Assembly (NCBI RefSeq): GCF_029076845.1
Contig: NZ_JARESE010000041.1
Span: forward strand, 1-64,000
Length of the DNA stretch: 64,000 nucleotides
Direction: 5' to 3'
Source: Novosphingobium album (ex Liu et al. 2023)
GTDB taxonomy: Bacteria; Pseudomonadota; Alphaproteobacteria; Sphingomonadales; Sphingomonadaceae
Positions 15,937-25,479 of the stretch are shown piece after piece. Within the stretch, counting starts at the first letter, position 1; every line of letters starts with the position of its first letter. The notes below the pieces were generated by a model. The model was not told where the DNA came from. It did no database searches and worked only from the letters and a program-made list of their open reading frames with translations. A program made the position numbers and the translations under genes.

Positions 15937-17979
15937 ATGACGCCTACCAAGCTGCTCATCGGTCAGATCCTCGTGGTGCTCGCGATCATCGTCGCGAGCA
16001 TCTGGACGGCGACGCAGTGGGCGGCGGCGAAGCTCGCGTACCAGCCCGAGCTCGGGTCGCCCTGGTTCGTCGCCTTCGGCCAGCCGATCTATCATCCGTG
16101 GTCGATCTTTCCGTGGTGGTTCTCGTTCGACGCCTATGCACCGATTATTTTCGACGAAGCCGGCGCGATCGCGGCGGCAGGCGGCTTCATCGGCTGCGCT
16201 GCCGCCATTTTCGGGTCGCTCTGGCGCGCCCGGCAATCGCACAACGTAACCACCTATGGCTCGGCGCGGTGGGCGACCAACCGCGACATCACCACCGCCA
16301 GGCTGTTCGATGATCGCGGCGTTGCCTTGGGCCGGCTCGGCACGCGCGACCTGCGCCACGACGGCCCCGACCATGTCATGGCGTTCGCGCCGACTCGCTC
16401 GGGCAAGGGCGTCGGCCTAGTCGTGCCGACGCTGCTCAGCTGGACCGGCTCGACCGTCGTCCACGATATCAAGGGCGAGAACTGGCAGCTGACCGCTGGC
16501 TGGCGTTCGCGCTTTTCGCATTGCCTGCTGTTCAACCCGACCGACACCCGCTCGGCGCGCTACAATCCGCTGCTCGAAGTGCGTCGCGGTGTAAACGAAG
16601 TCCGCGACGTCCAGAATATCGCCGACATTCTCGTCGATCCCGAGGGCGCGCTCGAACGCCGCAACCACTGGGAGAAGACCAGCCATTCGCTGCTGGTCGG
16701 CGCGATCCTTCATGTCCTCTACGCCGAGGAAGAGAAGACGCTCGCTCGCGTCGCGACGTTCCTCTCCGACCCGCAGCGCAGCTTCGCCGCGACGTTGCGG
16801 CGGATGATGGCGACGAACCATCTGGGCCCGGCGGAGGCGCCGATGGTGCACCCCGTCGTCGCGTCGGCCGCCCGCGAGCTGCTCAACAAGAGCGAGAACG
16901 AGCGCTCGGGCGTGCTCTCGACCGCGATGTCGTTCCTCGGCCTGTATCGCGACCCGACCGTCGCAGCTGTCACCGCGGCATCGGACTGGCGCATCGCCGA
17001 TCTGGTTGAGGCGGGCCATCCGGTCTCGCTCTACCTCGTCGTGCCACCGTCCGACATCAGTCGCACGAAGCCGCTGGTCCGCCTGATCCTCAACCAGATC
17101 GGCCGCCGCCTGACCGAGGAGCTGCACGGCGTCGGCAAAGATGGCGAGGCTGGCCAGGGTCGTCACCGCCTGCTGATGATGCTCGACGAGTTTCCGGCGC
17201 TGGGGCGGCTGGATTTCTTCGAGACGAGCCTCGCCTTTCTGGCCGGCTATGGGGTGCGCGCCTTTCTCATCGCGCAGAGCCTCAACCAGATCGAGAAGGC
17301 TTACGGCGAGCACAACGCCATCCTCGACAATTGCCATGTCCGCATCGCCTTCGCGACCAACGACGAGCGAACCGCCAAGCGGATTTCGGACGCACTCGGC
17401 ACCGCGACCGAGCAGCGCGCGATGCGCAACTATGCCGGCCACCGGCTCGCGCCCTGGCTCGCGCATGTCATGGTCAGCCGGCAGGAAACCGCCCGTGCGC
17501 TGCTGACGCCCGGCGAAGTAATGCAACTCGCGCCGACCGACGAGCTGGTGCTGATCTCTGGGCATCCGCCGATCCGGGCCGAGAAGCTGCGCTATTATGA
17601 GGACCGCAGGTTCACCGCTCGCGTGCTGCCCGCGCCGTCGCTGGATGCCACCGGCTATCGCGACCTCCCTGCTGCTCGCCCGGATGATTGGGCAGGACAA
17701 GTTCGCGGCGCCGACATGCGGCTCGCCGCCAGCAACGATGCCGACGAAGGCGTCAATGCCGGCGACCTCGAACAGGCGCGCCATCCCGCGCATGAGATCG
17801 AACCGACAGTCGTCGTCGAGCCCGAGATCGCTGACCCGCTCGGCCTCGGCGAGGACGATGGCGACCAGGCGGCCGAGCGTCGCGCGATGGACCGGGTGCA
17901 GGCGCTCGGTACCGCGCGCACGGTCTATGGTCTCGATGCCGCTTCGGGCCGTCCCGACGACCTGCAGCTGGGGTTCTGA
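15937..17979 (+). CDS. traG: Type IV coupling protein TraG/VirD4
   Basis: The 680-residue inner-membrane ATPase has two N-terminal transmembrane segments (about residues 8-28 and 66-95), Walker A (APTRSGKGVG) and Walker B (LLMMLDEFPALG). TraG/VirD4 proteins deliver the relaxase-DNA complex to the mating pore. The start is the ATG at 15937, preceded by GGAGGT; an upstream in-frame start would add 30 residues before the first membrane segment with no supporting site. It is the first gene of the traG-RHH-trb cluster, the usual order on alphaproteobacterial trb-type elements. Confidence 0.95.
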   Translation: MTPTKLLIGQILVVLAIIVASIWTATQWAAAKLAYQPELGSPWFVAFGQPIYHPWSIFPWWFSFDAYAPIIFDEAGAIAAAGGFIGCAAAIFGSLWRARQSHNVTTYGSARWATNRDITTARLFDDRGVALGRLGTRDLRHDGPDHVMAFAPTRSGKGVGLVVPTLLSWTGSTVVHDIKGENWQLTAGWRSRFSHCLLFNPTDTRSARYNPLLEVRRGVNEVRDVQNIADILVDPEGALERRNHWEKTSHSLLVGAILHVLYAEEEKTLARVATFLSDPQRSFAATLRRMMATNHLGPAEAPMVHPVVASAARELLNKSENERSGVLSTAMSFLGLYRDPTVAAVTAASDWRIADLVEAGHPVSLYLVVPPSDISRTKPLVRLILNQIGRRLTEELHGVGKDGEAGQGRHRLLMMLDEFPALGRLDFFETSLAFLAGYGVRAFLIAQSLNQIEKAYGEHNAILDNCHVRIAFATNDERTAKRISDALGTATEQRAMRNYAGHRLAPWLAHVMVSRQETARALLTPGEVMQLAPTDELVLISGHPPIRAEKLRYYEDRRFTARVLPAPSLDATGYRDLPAARPDDWAGQVRGADMRLAASNDADEGVNAGDLEQARHPAHEIEPTVVVEPEIADPLGLGEDDGDQAAERRAMDRVQALGTARTVYGLDAASGRPDDLQLGF

Positions 17980-17981
17980 CC

Positions 17982-18383
17982 ATGGAAAAGGTCCGCCACC
18001 AGCTCTTCCTGCCGAGGCCGCTCTCTGACCGGCTCGAAGCGCTTGCCGCCAGGCCCGGCGCGAGCAAGTCGGCGATTCTCGTCGACGCGGTCACCGCCTG
18101 GCTCAATCGCCGCGGTGCCTCCGAGCTGGAAGACCGGTTCGCAATCCGGCTCGACCGGCTGACGCAGGCGATCAGCCGGGTCGATCGCGACGCCTATGTG
18201 ATCCTCGAAACGCTGGCGCTGTTCATTCGGTTCGAACTCGCGATCCAGACGCCGCTGGCTGAAAATGACAAGGCGGGCCGCGCGCTCGGCGCGAAGCGGT
18301 TCGAGGCCTTCGTCATGCAAGTCGGGCGGCAGGTGTCGACCGGGCGCCGCACATTGGGTGCCGACGCGGGGGACGGCGAATGA
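17982..18383 (+). CDS. Ribbon-helix-helix (CopG-like) protein of the trb operon
   Basis: The 133-residue protein has an N-terminal ribbon-helix-helix pattern (HQLFLPRPLSDRLEALAA, then GASKSAILVDAVTAWL) followed by a helical tail. Such small DNA-binding proteins regularly lie between traG and trbB and may control the operon or act as an accessory transfer factor. It begins three bases after traG and overlaps trbB by four. Its target site is not evident. Confidence 0.8.
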   Translation: MEKVRHQLFLPRPLSDRLEALAARPGASKSAILVDAVTAWLNRRGASELEDRFAIRLDRLTQAISRVDRDAYVILETLALFIRFELAIQTPLAENDKAGRALGAKRFEAFVMQVGRQVSTGRRTLGADAGDGE

Positions 18384-19375
18384 CCACCGTCGTTCCCGCA
18401 ACCTCCGCCGAGCGCCGCCGGCGCATGCTGATTACAGCGCTCGGTGCCGACATCGCCTCGGCCATGCGCGATCCGCTGGTTGTCGAGATCATGGTCAACC
18501 CGGATGGCGCGCTGCGGCTCGACCGGCTCGGCGAAGGCCGCCTCGATACCGAAGTGCGGATGGAGGCGCCCCAAGTCGAGCGCATCATCCGGCTGGTGGC
18601 GAGCCATGCCAGGGCCGAAGTCCATGCCGAGCATCCGATCATCTCAGCCGAGCTGCCGTCGCATATCGAGGGCCGTGCGGGCGAGCGCTTCGAAGGCGTG
18701 CTCCCGCCGGTCTCGTCGGCACCCTGCTTCTCGATCCGAAAGCCGGCGCAGAAGCTGCACACGCTCGACGACTATATCGCCGACGGGCTGATGTCGGAGG
18801 TCCAGGCCGATGCGCTGCGCGCCGCGGTCACGCAGCGCTACAATATCCTCGTCGCCGGCGGCACCAGTTCAGGCAAGACCACGCTCGCCAATGCACTGCT
18901 CGCCGAGATGGCATGGGTCGATAGCCGGGTCATCCTGATCGAGGACACACGCGAGCTGCAATGTCCGCTACCCGATACGGTCGCGCTGCGCACGCGCCCG
19001 CCGCAGGTCACGATGACCGAACTGGTGCGCTCGACCATGCGCCTGCGTCCCGACCGGATCATCGTCGGGGAGGTTCGTGGCCCCGAAGCACTCGACATGC
19101 TCAAGGCATGGAACACCGGCCATCCCGGCGGGATCGCGACCGTCCACGCCAACAGCGCGATCGCCGCGCTCTATCGGATCGAGCAGCTCGTGCAGGAGGC
19201 GGTGGTCACCGTCCCGCGCCAGCTGATCGCCGAAGCCATCGACATCGTCGTGTTCATTTCCGGCCGCGGCGTGGACCGCCGCGTGTCGACGATCGCCCGC
19301 GTCGCCGACCTCGACCCGGACACCGGTTCCTATGCGCTCGCCAACCTTCCGACCCTCAGCCCCAAGGAGATTTGA
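18380..19375 (+). CDS. trbB: Conjugal transfer ATPase TrbB (VirB11 family)
   Basis: This 331-residue VirB11-type hexameric ATPase has Walker A in AGGTSSGKTTLANALL, the Asp box (VILIEDTRELQ), Walker B-like RPDRIIVGEVRG and a His box (GHPGGIATVHANS). It powers pilus assembly and substrate transfer on the inner face of the mating pore. The gene overlaps the ribbon-helix-helix gene by four bases and is followed after three bases by trbC. Confidence 0.95.
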   Translation: MTTVVPATSAERRRRMLITALGADIASAMRDPLVVEIMVNPDGALRLDRLGEGRLDTEVRMEAPQVERIIRLVASHARAEVHAEHPIISAELPSHIEGRAGERFEGVLPPVSSAPCFSIRKPAQKLHTLDDYIADGLMSEVQADALRAAVTQRYNILVAGGTSSGKTTLANALLAEMAWVDSRVILIEDTRELQCPLPDTVALRTRPPQVTMTELVRSTMRLRPDRIIVGEVRGPEALDMLKAWNTGHPGGIATVHANSAIAALYRIEQLVQEAVVTVPRQLIAEAIDIVVFISGRGVDRRVSTIARVADLDPDTGSYALANLPTLSPKEI

Positions 19376-19378
19376 TCC

Positions 19379-19720
19379 ATGCTTCATATCCAGCCTTCAC
19401 GCCTCTCGTCCAACCGCCACTTTTTCACCGGCGCCGCGATCGGCCTGGCCCTCGTCGTCACCACGCGGGTCCAGGCCGCGGGCTCGGGCATGCCGTGGGA
19501 GGAGCCGCTCCAGCAGGTTCTCGAATCCGTGCAGGGGCCTGTCGCCAAGATCGTCGCGGTGATCATCATCATCGTGACCGGCCTGACACTGGCGTTCGGC
19601 GAGACCGCGGGCGGCTTCCGGCGCCTGATCCAGATCGTGTTCGGCCTGTCGATTGCCTTCGCCGCGTCGAGCTTCTTCCTGTCCTTCTTCAGCTTCGGCG
19701 GTGGGGCGCTGATCTCGTGA
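19379..19720 (+). CDS. trbC: Conjugative pilin TrbC (VirB2 family)
   Basis: The 113-residue protein has a long leader followed by two hydrophobic segments (VAKIVAVIIIIVTGLTLAFG and the FGLSIAFAASSFFLSFF region), the layout of VirB2/TrbC prepilins. The mature pilin is cleaved, and in IncP systems cyclised, to form the pilus. It overlaps trbD by four bases (GTGA). Confidence 0.9.
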   Translation: MLHIQPSRLSSNRHFFTGAAIGLALVVTTRVQAAGSGMPWEEPLQQVLESVQGPVAKIVAVIIIIVTGLTLAFGETAGGFRRLIQIVFGLSIAFAASSFFLSFFSFGGGALIS

Positions 19721-19989
19721 TCGGTAACGGCCAGCATATCGACGGCTTCGAGGTGCCGATCCACGGCTCGCTCGGCTCGCCCTTGCTGCTCGGCGGCGCG
19801 CCACGCGGACTGGCGATCGTCAACGGCACGCTCGCCGCAGCGGTCGGTCTCGGCCTCCAGCAATGGCTGGCCGGGGTCCTGCTCTGGGCGGTCGGGCACA
19901 GCGTCGCGGTGATGGCCGCCCGCCGCGATCCGAGCTTCGCGCCAGTCCTCCTCCGCCACATCCGCCAGAAGGGCTATTTCGCATGCTGA
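19717..19989 (+). CDS. trbD: Conjugal transfer protein TrbD (VirB3 family)
   Basis: The 90-residue protein begins with GTG in the GTGA overlap with trbC and ends overlapping trbE by seven bases. It has the VirB3 pattern: a short polar start (GFEVPIHGSL), two adjacent hydrophobic segments (LAIVNGTLAAAVGLGLQQW and VLLWAVGHSVAVM), and a basic end. It is an inner-membrane component working with TrbE. Confidence 0.9.
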   Translation: MIGNGQHIDGFEVPIHGSLGSPLLLGGAPRGLAIVNGTLAAAVGLGLQQWLAGVLLWAVGHSVAVMAARRDPSFAPVLLRHIRQKGYFAC

Positions 19990-22448
19990 ACCTCCGCGAA
20001 TATCGCGACCGCGCCGAGCGGCTCGCCGATCATCTGCCCTGGGCGGCGCTGGTCGCGCCGGGGGTCGTCCTCAATAAGGACGGCAGCTTCCTGCGGGTGC
20101 TGGCGTTCCGCGGTCCCGACCTCGAGTCCGCGACCGAGGCCGAATTGGTCTCGGCCTGCGCGCGCGCGAACAATGCGCTCAAGCGCTTCGGCAGCGGCTG
20201 GGCGCTGTTCTTCGACGCCGAGCGGCGCGAGGCGCTGGCCTATCCCGACAGCGACTTCCCCGATGTGGCGAGCTGGCTGGTCGATGGCGAGCGGCAGGCC
20301 GCGTTCGAGGCCGAGGGCACGCATTTCGAGAGCCGCTATCACCTCACCCTGACCTGGCTGCCGGCCGCCGACGCGACGGATCGCGCTGGGCGCTCACTGG
20401 TTGAGCGGCCCGATGGCGAAAAGGCGCGAGACTGGCGCGGCGCGCTCGAAAGCTTCGTTGCCGAGACAGACCGCGTGCTCGACCTGCTGGCCGGCTTCAT
20501 GCCCGATGTTCGCCCGCTGGACGATGGCGAGACGCTAACTTTCCTCCACAGCACCATCTCGGACCGCCGCCACGCCGTCGCCGCGCCCGAGACGCCAATG
20601 TATATCGACGCCATCCTCACCGACACGCCGCTGGTCGGCGGGCTGGAGCCGCGGCTCGGCGAGTTGCATGTCCGCACGCTCACGATCCTCGGGTTCCCGA
20701 GTCTCAGCCGTCCCGGCATTCTCGACGCGCTCAACCATCAGGATTTCGGCTATCGTTGGGTCACGCGCTTCATCGCGCTCGATAAGACCCTGGCGACCAA
20801 GACGCTCACCTCGCTGCGCCGCCAGTGGTTCAACAAGCGCAAGTCGGTCACCGCGCTGCTGCGCGAAGTGCTCTACAACCAGCCGGCGCAACTGCTCGAC
20901 AGCGATGCCGACAACAAGGTGGTCGATGCCGACCAGGCGCTCCAGGTGCTGGGTGGCGACCATGTCGCGTTCGGCTACCTGACCACGACGATCACGGTCA
21001 CCGACCGCAGCCGGGCCGCGGTTGAGGACAAGGTTCGCGCGGTCGAGCGGATCGTCAATGGCCTCGGCTTCACCGCGAAGCGCGAGGGCGTGAACGCCGT
21101 CGAGGCCTGGCTCTCGTCGCTGCCGGGCCATGTCTATGCCAATGTCCGCCAGCCGCTCGTCCACACGCTCAACCTCGCCCACTTGATGCCGCTGTCGTCG
21201 GTGTGGGCGGGACCAGTCCGGAACGCGCATCTCGATGGCCCGCCGCTGCTGGTCGCCAGGACCGCGGGCTCGACGCCGTTCCGGCTCTCCACCCATGTCG
21301 GCGACGTAGGCCACATGATGGTGGTCGGCCCGACCGGCGCCGGCAAGTCGGTACTCCTCAGCCTGATCGCACTCCAGTTCCGCCGCTACGCAGGGGCCCA
21401 AGTCTACATCTTCGACAAGGGCAATTCCGCGCGCGCCGCCGTGCTGGCGATGGGCGGCGCGCATCATGCGCTCGGGTCGTCCGAGGCTGACGGCGAGGCA
21501 CTCGCCTTCCAGCCGCTCGCCGGCATCGACGAAGCGGCCGAGCGCAGCTGGGCGTCCGAATGGATCGCGGCACTCCTCGCGCATGAGAATGTGCCGGTCA
21601 CCCCGGACGTGAAGGACGCGATCTGGACCGCGCTCGGCAGCCTCGCCTCCGCACCGCGCGAGGAGCGGACCATGACCGGCCTCGCGCTCCTCCTCCAGTC
21701 CAACTCGCTGCGGATGGCACTCCAGCCCTATACGCTGGAGGGTCCGCACGGCCGGCTGCTGGATGCTGCCGAACAGCAGCTCGCGCTTGCCGACGTCCAG
21801 TGCTTCGAGACCGAGACGCTGATGGGCCAGGCCGGGGCGGTAGCGCCGGTGCTGACCTATTTGTTCCACCGCCTGGAGGAGCGCTTCACGGGCAAGCCGA
21901 CCCTGCTCATCCTCGACGAGGCATGGATCTTCCTCGACCATCCGCTCTTCGCTGCGCGCATTCGCGAGTGGCTGAAGGTGCTGCGCAAGAAGAATGTCGC
22001 GGTGCTGTTCGCGACGCAGAGCCTCGCCGACATAGCCGGCTCAGCGATCGCGCCTGCCATCATCGAAAGCTGCCCGCAGCGCATCCTGCTGCCCAACGAC
22101 CGCGCGATCGAGCCCCAGGGCCATGACATCTACGGACGGTTCGGCCTCAATGACCGCCAGATCGAGCTGATCGCGCGGGCGACGCCCAAGCGGCACTATT
22201 ACCTCCAGTCGGCGCGCGGCAACCGGCTGTTCGAGCTCGGCCTCGGGCCCGTGGCGCTGGCGCTGTGCGGCTCGTCCGACCCGGCGGCGCAGGCGCGGAT
22301 CGACGCGATCCTCGCCGAACGCGGCCACGAACATTTCGCGGAAGCCTTCCTGCGCGACGCCGGCCTCGACTGGGCGGCCGATCTCGCCGCCGATTTCCCG
22401 GCCCCATCCGACCCCGATCCTCAAGCCCCCCAAGAAGGAGAAGAATGA
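19983..22448 (+). CDS. trbE: Conjugal transfer ATPase TrbE (VirB4 family)
   Basis: This 821-residue VirB4-type ATPase has an N-terminal CagE/TrbE region and a C-terminal P-loop domain with Walker A (VVGPTGAGKSVLLSLI) and Walker B (PTLLILDEAWIFL). The start is the ATG at 19983 inside the trbD end, and the stop overlaps the trbJ start. It energises pilus biogenesis and DNA translocation at the inner membrane. Confidence 0.95.
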   Translation: MLNLREYRDRAERLADHLPWAALVAPGVVLNKDGSFLRVLAFRGPDLESATEAELVSACARANNALKRFGSGWALFFDAERREALAYPDSDFPDVASWLVDGERQAAFEAEGTHFESRYHLTLTWLPAADATDRAGRSLVERPDGEKARDWRGALESFVAETDRVLDLLAGFMPDVRPLDDGETLTFLHSTISDRRHAVAAPETPMYIDAILTDTPLVGGLEPRLGELHVRTLTILGFPSLSRPGILDALNHQDFGYRWVTRFIALDKTLATKTLTSLRRQWFNKRKSVTALLREVLYNQPAQLLDSDADNKVVDADQALQVLGGDHVAFGYLTTTITVTDRSRAAVEDKVRAVERIVNGLGFTAKREGVNAVEAWLSSLPGHVYANVRQPLVHTLNLAHLMPLSSVWAGPVRNAHLDGPPLLVARTAGSTPFRLSTHVGDVGHMMVVGPTGAGKSVLLSLIALQFRRYAGAQVYIFDKGNSARAAVLAMGGAHHALGSSEADGEALAFQPLAGIDEAAERSWASEWIAALLAHENVPVTPDVKDAIWTALGSLASAPREERTMTGLALLLQSNSLRMALQPYTLEGPHGRLLDAAEQQLALADVQCFETETLMGQAGAVAPVLTYLFHRLEERFTGKPTLLILDEAWIFLDHPLFAARIREWLKVLRKKNVAVLFATQSLADIAGSAIAPAIIESCPQRILLPNDRAIEPQGHDIYGRFGLNDRQIELIARATPKRHYYLQSARGNRLFELGLGPVALALCGSSDPAAQARIDAILAERGHEHFAEAFLRDAGLDWAADLAADFPAPSDPDPQAPQEGEE

Positions 22449-23200
22449 TGCGTATTCCCAATCGAAAGCACCTGATCGCCGCAGCGCTCGGCATCGCAGC
22501 CTGCGGCTCGCTCGGCATGGCACTGGTCGCCCCCGCCACGCCCGCCCATGCCCAGCTCGGCGGCGTCGTGTTCGATCCCAGCAACTATGCCCAGAACATC
22601 CTGACTGCCGCGCGCACGCTGCAGACCGTCAACCAGCAGATCCAGCAGCTGCAGAACGAGGCTCAGATGCTGGTGAACATGCGCAAGAACCTCACCCGCA
22701 TCGATTTCCCCCAACTCGACGCGCTCAAGCAGAAGCTCGCCGAGATCGACCGGTTGATGGGCCGCGCGCAGGCCATCGACTTCCGCGTCGACCAGCTCGA
22801 CGACAAGTTCCAGAAGCTGTTCCCGCAGGATTTCTCGTCGGCGCTGCGCACCGATGTGCGCGTGCGCGATGCGAGGTCACGTCTCGACGCCAGCATGGGC
22901 GCGTTTCGCCAGACGATGACCGTGCAGGCGCAGGTCGTGGAGAACATCCAGGCGGATACCGAGGCGTTGGCGGACATCGTCGCGCGCAGCCAGGGCGCCG
23001 AAGGCTCGCTCCAGGCCCAGCAGGCGACCAACCAGCTGCTCGCACTCACCGCCAAGCAGCAGTTCCAGCTGCAGCACATGATGGCCGCGCAGTTCCGAAG
23101 CGAAGCTGTCGAGCAGGCACGGCGCGCCACCCAGGCCGCGGAGGCCCGCGCCGCCACCAAGAAGTTCCTCGGTTCCGGATCGGCCTACACGCCTCGATAG
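22445..23200 (+). CDS. trbJ: Conjugal transfer protein TrbJ (VirB5-like)
   Basis: The 251-residue exported protein has a signal peptide ending AHAQ, followed by a largely helical, Gln-rich coiled-coil region (TVNQQIQQLQNEAQMLVNM), typical of VirB5/TrbJ minor pilus-tip proteins. GGAG precedes the ATG at 22445. No trbK (small entry-exclusion lipoprotein) follows; instead there is a 140-bp gap with a strong hairpin before trbL. Confidence 0.92.
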   Translation: MMRIPNRKHLIAAALGIAACGSLGMALVAPATPAHAQLGGVVFDPSNYAQNILTAARTLQTVNQQIQQLQNEAQMLVNMRKNLTRIDFPQLDALKQKLAEIDRLMGRAQAIDFRVDQLDDKFQKLFPQDFSSALRTDVRVRDARSRLDASMGAFRQTMTVQAQVVENIQADTEALADIVARSQGAEGSLQAQQATNQLLALTAKQQFQLQHMMAAQFRSEAVEQARRATQAAEARAATKKFLGSGSAYTPR

Positions 23201-23267
23201 CCCCCTCGGGGCCGCCAGGCCCGATCCGGACCAGCGATCGGCGGTTTTCCCCTCGCCACCGGTCGCC

Positions 23268-23309
23268 GTCGCGGGGCGCGGTTCCGCTCCCCCAGCCGCG
23301 TCCCGCGAC
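23268..23309 (+). terminator. Strong hairpin between trbJ and trbL
   Basis: GTCGCGGGGCGCGG (23268-23281) and CCGCGTCCCGCGAC (23296-23309) pair over 14 positions with one G-U wobble and a 14-base loop. It sits in the only sizeable gap of the trb operon, where trbK is usually found. With no U-run it may attenuate or stabilise the transcript and set different levels for the genes on either side. Confidence 0.55.
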
Positions 23310-23340
23310 ATCCTTTAGCGACAGCAGGAAGGCAGTCCCT

Positions 23341-24654
23341 TTGAACGACCTCAACGTCATCGACCGCTTCCTGCAGGCGTTCATCACCTACATCGACAGC
23401 GGGTTCGGGCTGCTCGGACCCGATGTCGGATTCCTGACCGCGACGCTGATCGGCATCGACATCACGCTTGCCGGCCTGTTCTGGGCGATGGGCGGCGAAG
23501 ACAATGTCATCGGCCGGTTCCTGCGCAAGATCCTCTTTATCGGCGCGTTCGCGTTCATCCTGAACAGCTTCTCGACACTCGCCGACATCATCTTCCGCTC
23601 GTTCGCACAGGCGGGACTGACGGCGGGCGGGGGCACGCTCTCGGCCGACGACCTGCTCAAGCCCGGACGCCTTGCCGGGACCGGCTTCTCGGCGGCCTGG
23701 CCGCTGCTCGAACAGGCCAGCGAGATGGTCGGCTTCACGACCTTCTTCGACAATTTCCTGACGATCATGGTGCTGCTGTTTGCCTGGGCGCTGGTGATCG
23801 TCGCCTTCTTCATCCTCGCCGTGCAGATGTTCGTCTGCATCCTCGAGTTCAAGCTGACGAGCCTCGCCGGCTTCATCCTCGTGCCGTTCGCGCTGTGGAA
23901 CCGCACCAGTTTCCTCGCCGAGCGCGTGCTGGGCAATGTGGTCAGCTCGGGCATCAAGGTGATGGTGCTGGCCGTCATCGTCGGGATTGGCTCGAACTTC
24001 TTCACCGAGTTCACCGAGGCGCTGCAGGGCCAGGAGCCCGACATAGGCCAGGCGATGAGCCTCGTGCTCGCCAGTCTCTCGCTGTTCGGCCTCGGCATCT
24101 TCGGACCGTCGATCGCCTCCGGCCTTGTCGCTGGCGCGCCGCAGCTCGGTGCGGGTGCTGCCCTCGGCACGGCCGTTGGCGCGGCCGGCGTGACCATGCT
24201 TGCCGGGGGTGCTGCCGTTGGCGGTGCCCGCGCTATCGGCGGGGCGGCGCTCGGCGCGGTTCGCTCGGGCACCGCGATGGGGTCGGCCGCATCGACGGCC
24301 TACCAGCTCGGCCGCGAGACAGCCGCCACGCCATCCGTCGGCGCCGGCCTCGGGGGTGTGGCGCGGGCGGCCGGAAACGCTGCCAAGTCCCGCGCCAGCG
24401 GCGCACTCGGGCTGGGCGAAGCCGCCGCAGGTGGCCGGCAGGCGGCGTGGGATGCGCTCAACCAGCGGAACTCTCCGTCGCCGTCGCAGAGTGGGCCGGG
24501 CGGCGGCGGGGAGACCGGCACGCCGGCCTGGGCACGCGCCATGCGAGACCAGCAAACCAGCCGGCATCGCCGCCAGCTCGCGATCCACACGCTCCAGCAG
24601 GGCGACCGCGGCGGCGCGTCCGCCACCCCCGACATCAAGGAAAGGAACGACTGA
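23341..24654 (+). CDS. trbL: Conjugal transfer protein TrbL (VirB6 family)
   Basis: The 437-residue polytopic inner-membrane protein has at least five hydrophobic segments between residues 25 and 260 and then an Ala/Gly-rich tail, as in TrbL/VirB6. It starts with TTG at 23341, supported by AGGAAGG ten bases upstream and by the N-terminal sequence NDLNVIDRFLQAFITYI, which matches where TrbL proteins begin. TrbL forms part of the inner-membrane channel. Confidence 0.92.
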   Translation: MNDLNVIDRFLQAFITYIDSGFGLLGPDVGFLTATLIGIDITLAGLFWAMGGEDNVIGRFLRKILFIGAFAFILNSFSTLADIIFRSFAQAGLTAGGGTLSADDLLKPGRLAGTGFSAAWPLLEQASEMVGFTTFFDNFLTIMVLLFAWALVIVAFFILAVQMFVCILEFKLTSLAGFILVPFALWNRTSFLAERVLGNVVSSGIKVMVLAVIVGIGSNFFTEFTEALQGQEPDIGQAMSLVLASLSLFGLGIFGPSIASGLVAGAPQLGAGAALGTAVGAAGVTMLAGGAAVGGARAIGGAALGAVRSGTAMGSAASTAYQLGRETAATPSVGAGLGGVARAAGNAAKSRASGALGLGEAAAGGRQAAWDALNQRNSPSPSQSGPGGGGETGTPAWARAMRDQQTSRHRRQLAIHTLQQGDRGGASATPDIKERND

Positions 24655-24657
24655 GCC

Positions 24658-25479
24658 ATGTTCTTCAAGCGAAGTGCGCAGCGCTACGGGCGCATGCCAA
24701 CGCCGGAGACGCCCTACCAGCGCGCGGGCCAGCTCTGGGACGAGCGGATTGGCTCGGCGCGGGTGCAGGCGCGCAACTGGCGGCTGATGGCGTTTGGGTG
24801 CCTCGTGCTCACCGCCGGCACGTCGGCGGGCCTTGCCTGGCAGTCGTTGCAAAGCCGGGTCACGCCCTATGTCGTCGAAGTCGACAGGCTCGGCGAGGCA
24901 CGCGCGGTACAGCCCGCCGATGTCGAGTATCGGCCGACCGACCCACAGGTCGCGTGGCATCTCGCGCATTTCATCACCAACGTCCGTTCGGTCTCGCTCG
25001 ACCCTGTGCTGATGCGCCGCGACTGGCTCCACGCTTATGATTTCGCGACCAAGCGCGGTGCGCAGTTTCTCGGCGATTATGCCCGGGCCGCATCCCCGTT
25101 CGCCAATGTCGGCGAGCGGACCGTGTCGGTGCAGGTCACGAGCGTCGTGCGCGCATCGGACAAGTCATTCCAGGTCAAATGGATTGAATCCGCGTTCGAG
25201 CGCGGCAGTCCGGCAGGCGTCCAGCGCTGGACCGCGATCCTGACGACCGTGACCAGGCCGCCGGCATCGGCCGACATCCTGCGCAAGAACCCGCTCGGCA
25301 TCTACGTCGACGCGATCGACTGGAGCCGCGAACTGGACGGCGAGGCTCCCGTGCGCCCTGCGCCGACCGCGTTACCCGCGGACGTACCCTCGACTGTCGC
25401 AAGCTCGATCCCCGCCGGGTCGCCGCTCGATCCCGCGACCGGCACCCCGGCCATCAACATCCAGGAGACGCAACCATGA
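24658..25479 (+). CDS. trbF: Conjugal transfer protein TrbF (VirB8 family)
   Basis: The 273-residue protein has a cytoplasmic N-terminus (PETPYQRAGQLWDERIGSA), one transmembrane segment (about 42-65) and a periplasmic VirB8-like domain, ending in a Pro-rich tail. It nucleates assembly of the pore at the inner membrane. It starts three bases after trbL and overlaps trbG by four bases. Confidence 0.93.
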   Translation: MFFKRSAQRYGRMPTPETPYQRAGQLWDERIGSARVQARNWRLMAFGCLVLTAGTSAGLAWQSLQSRVTPYVVEVDRLGEARAVQPADVEYRPTDPQVAWHLAHFITNVRSVSLDPVLMRRDWLHAYDFATKRGAQFLGDYARAASPFANVGERTVSVQVTSVVRASDKSFQVKWIESAFERGSPAGVQRWTAILTTVTRPPASADILRKNPLGIYVDAIDWSRELDGEAPVRPAPTALPADVPSTVASSIPAGSPLDPATGTPAINIQETQP

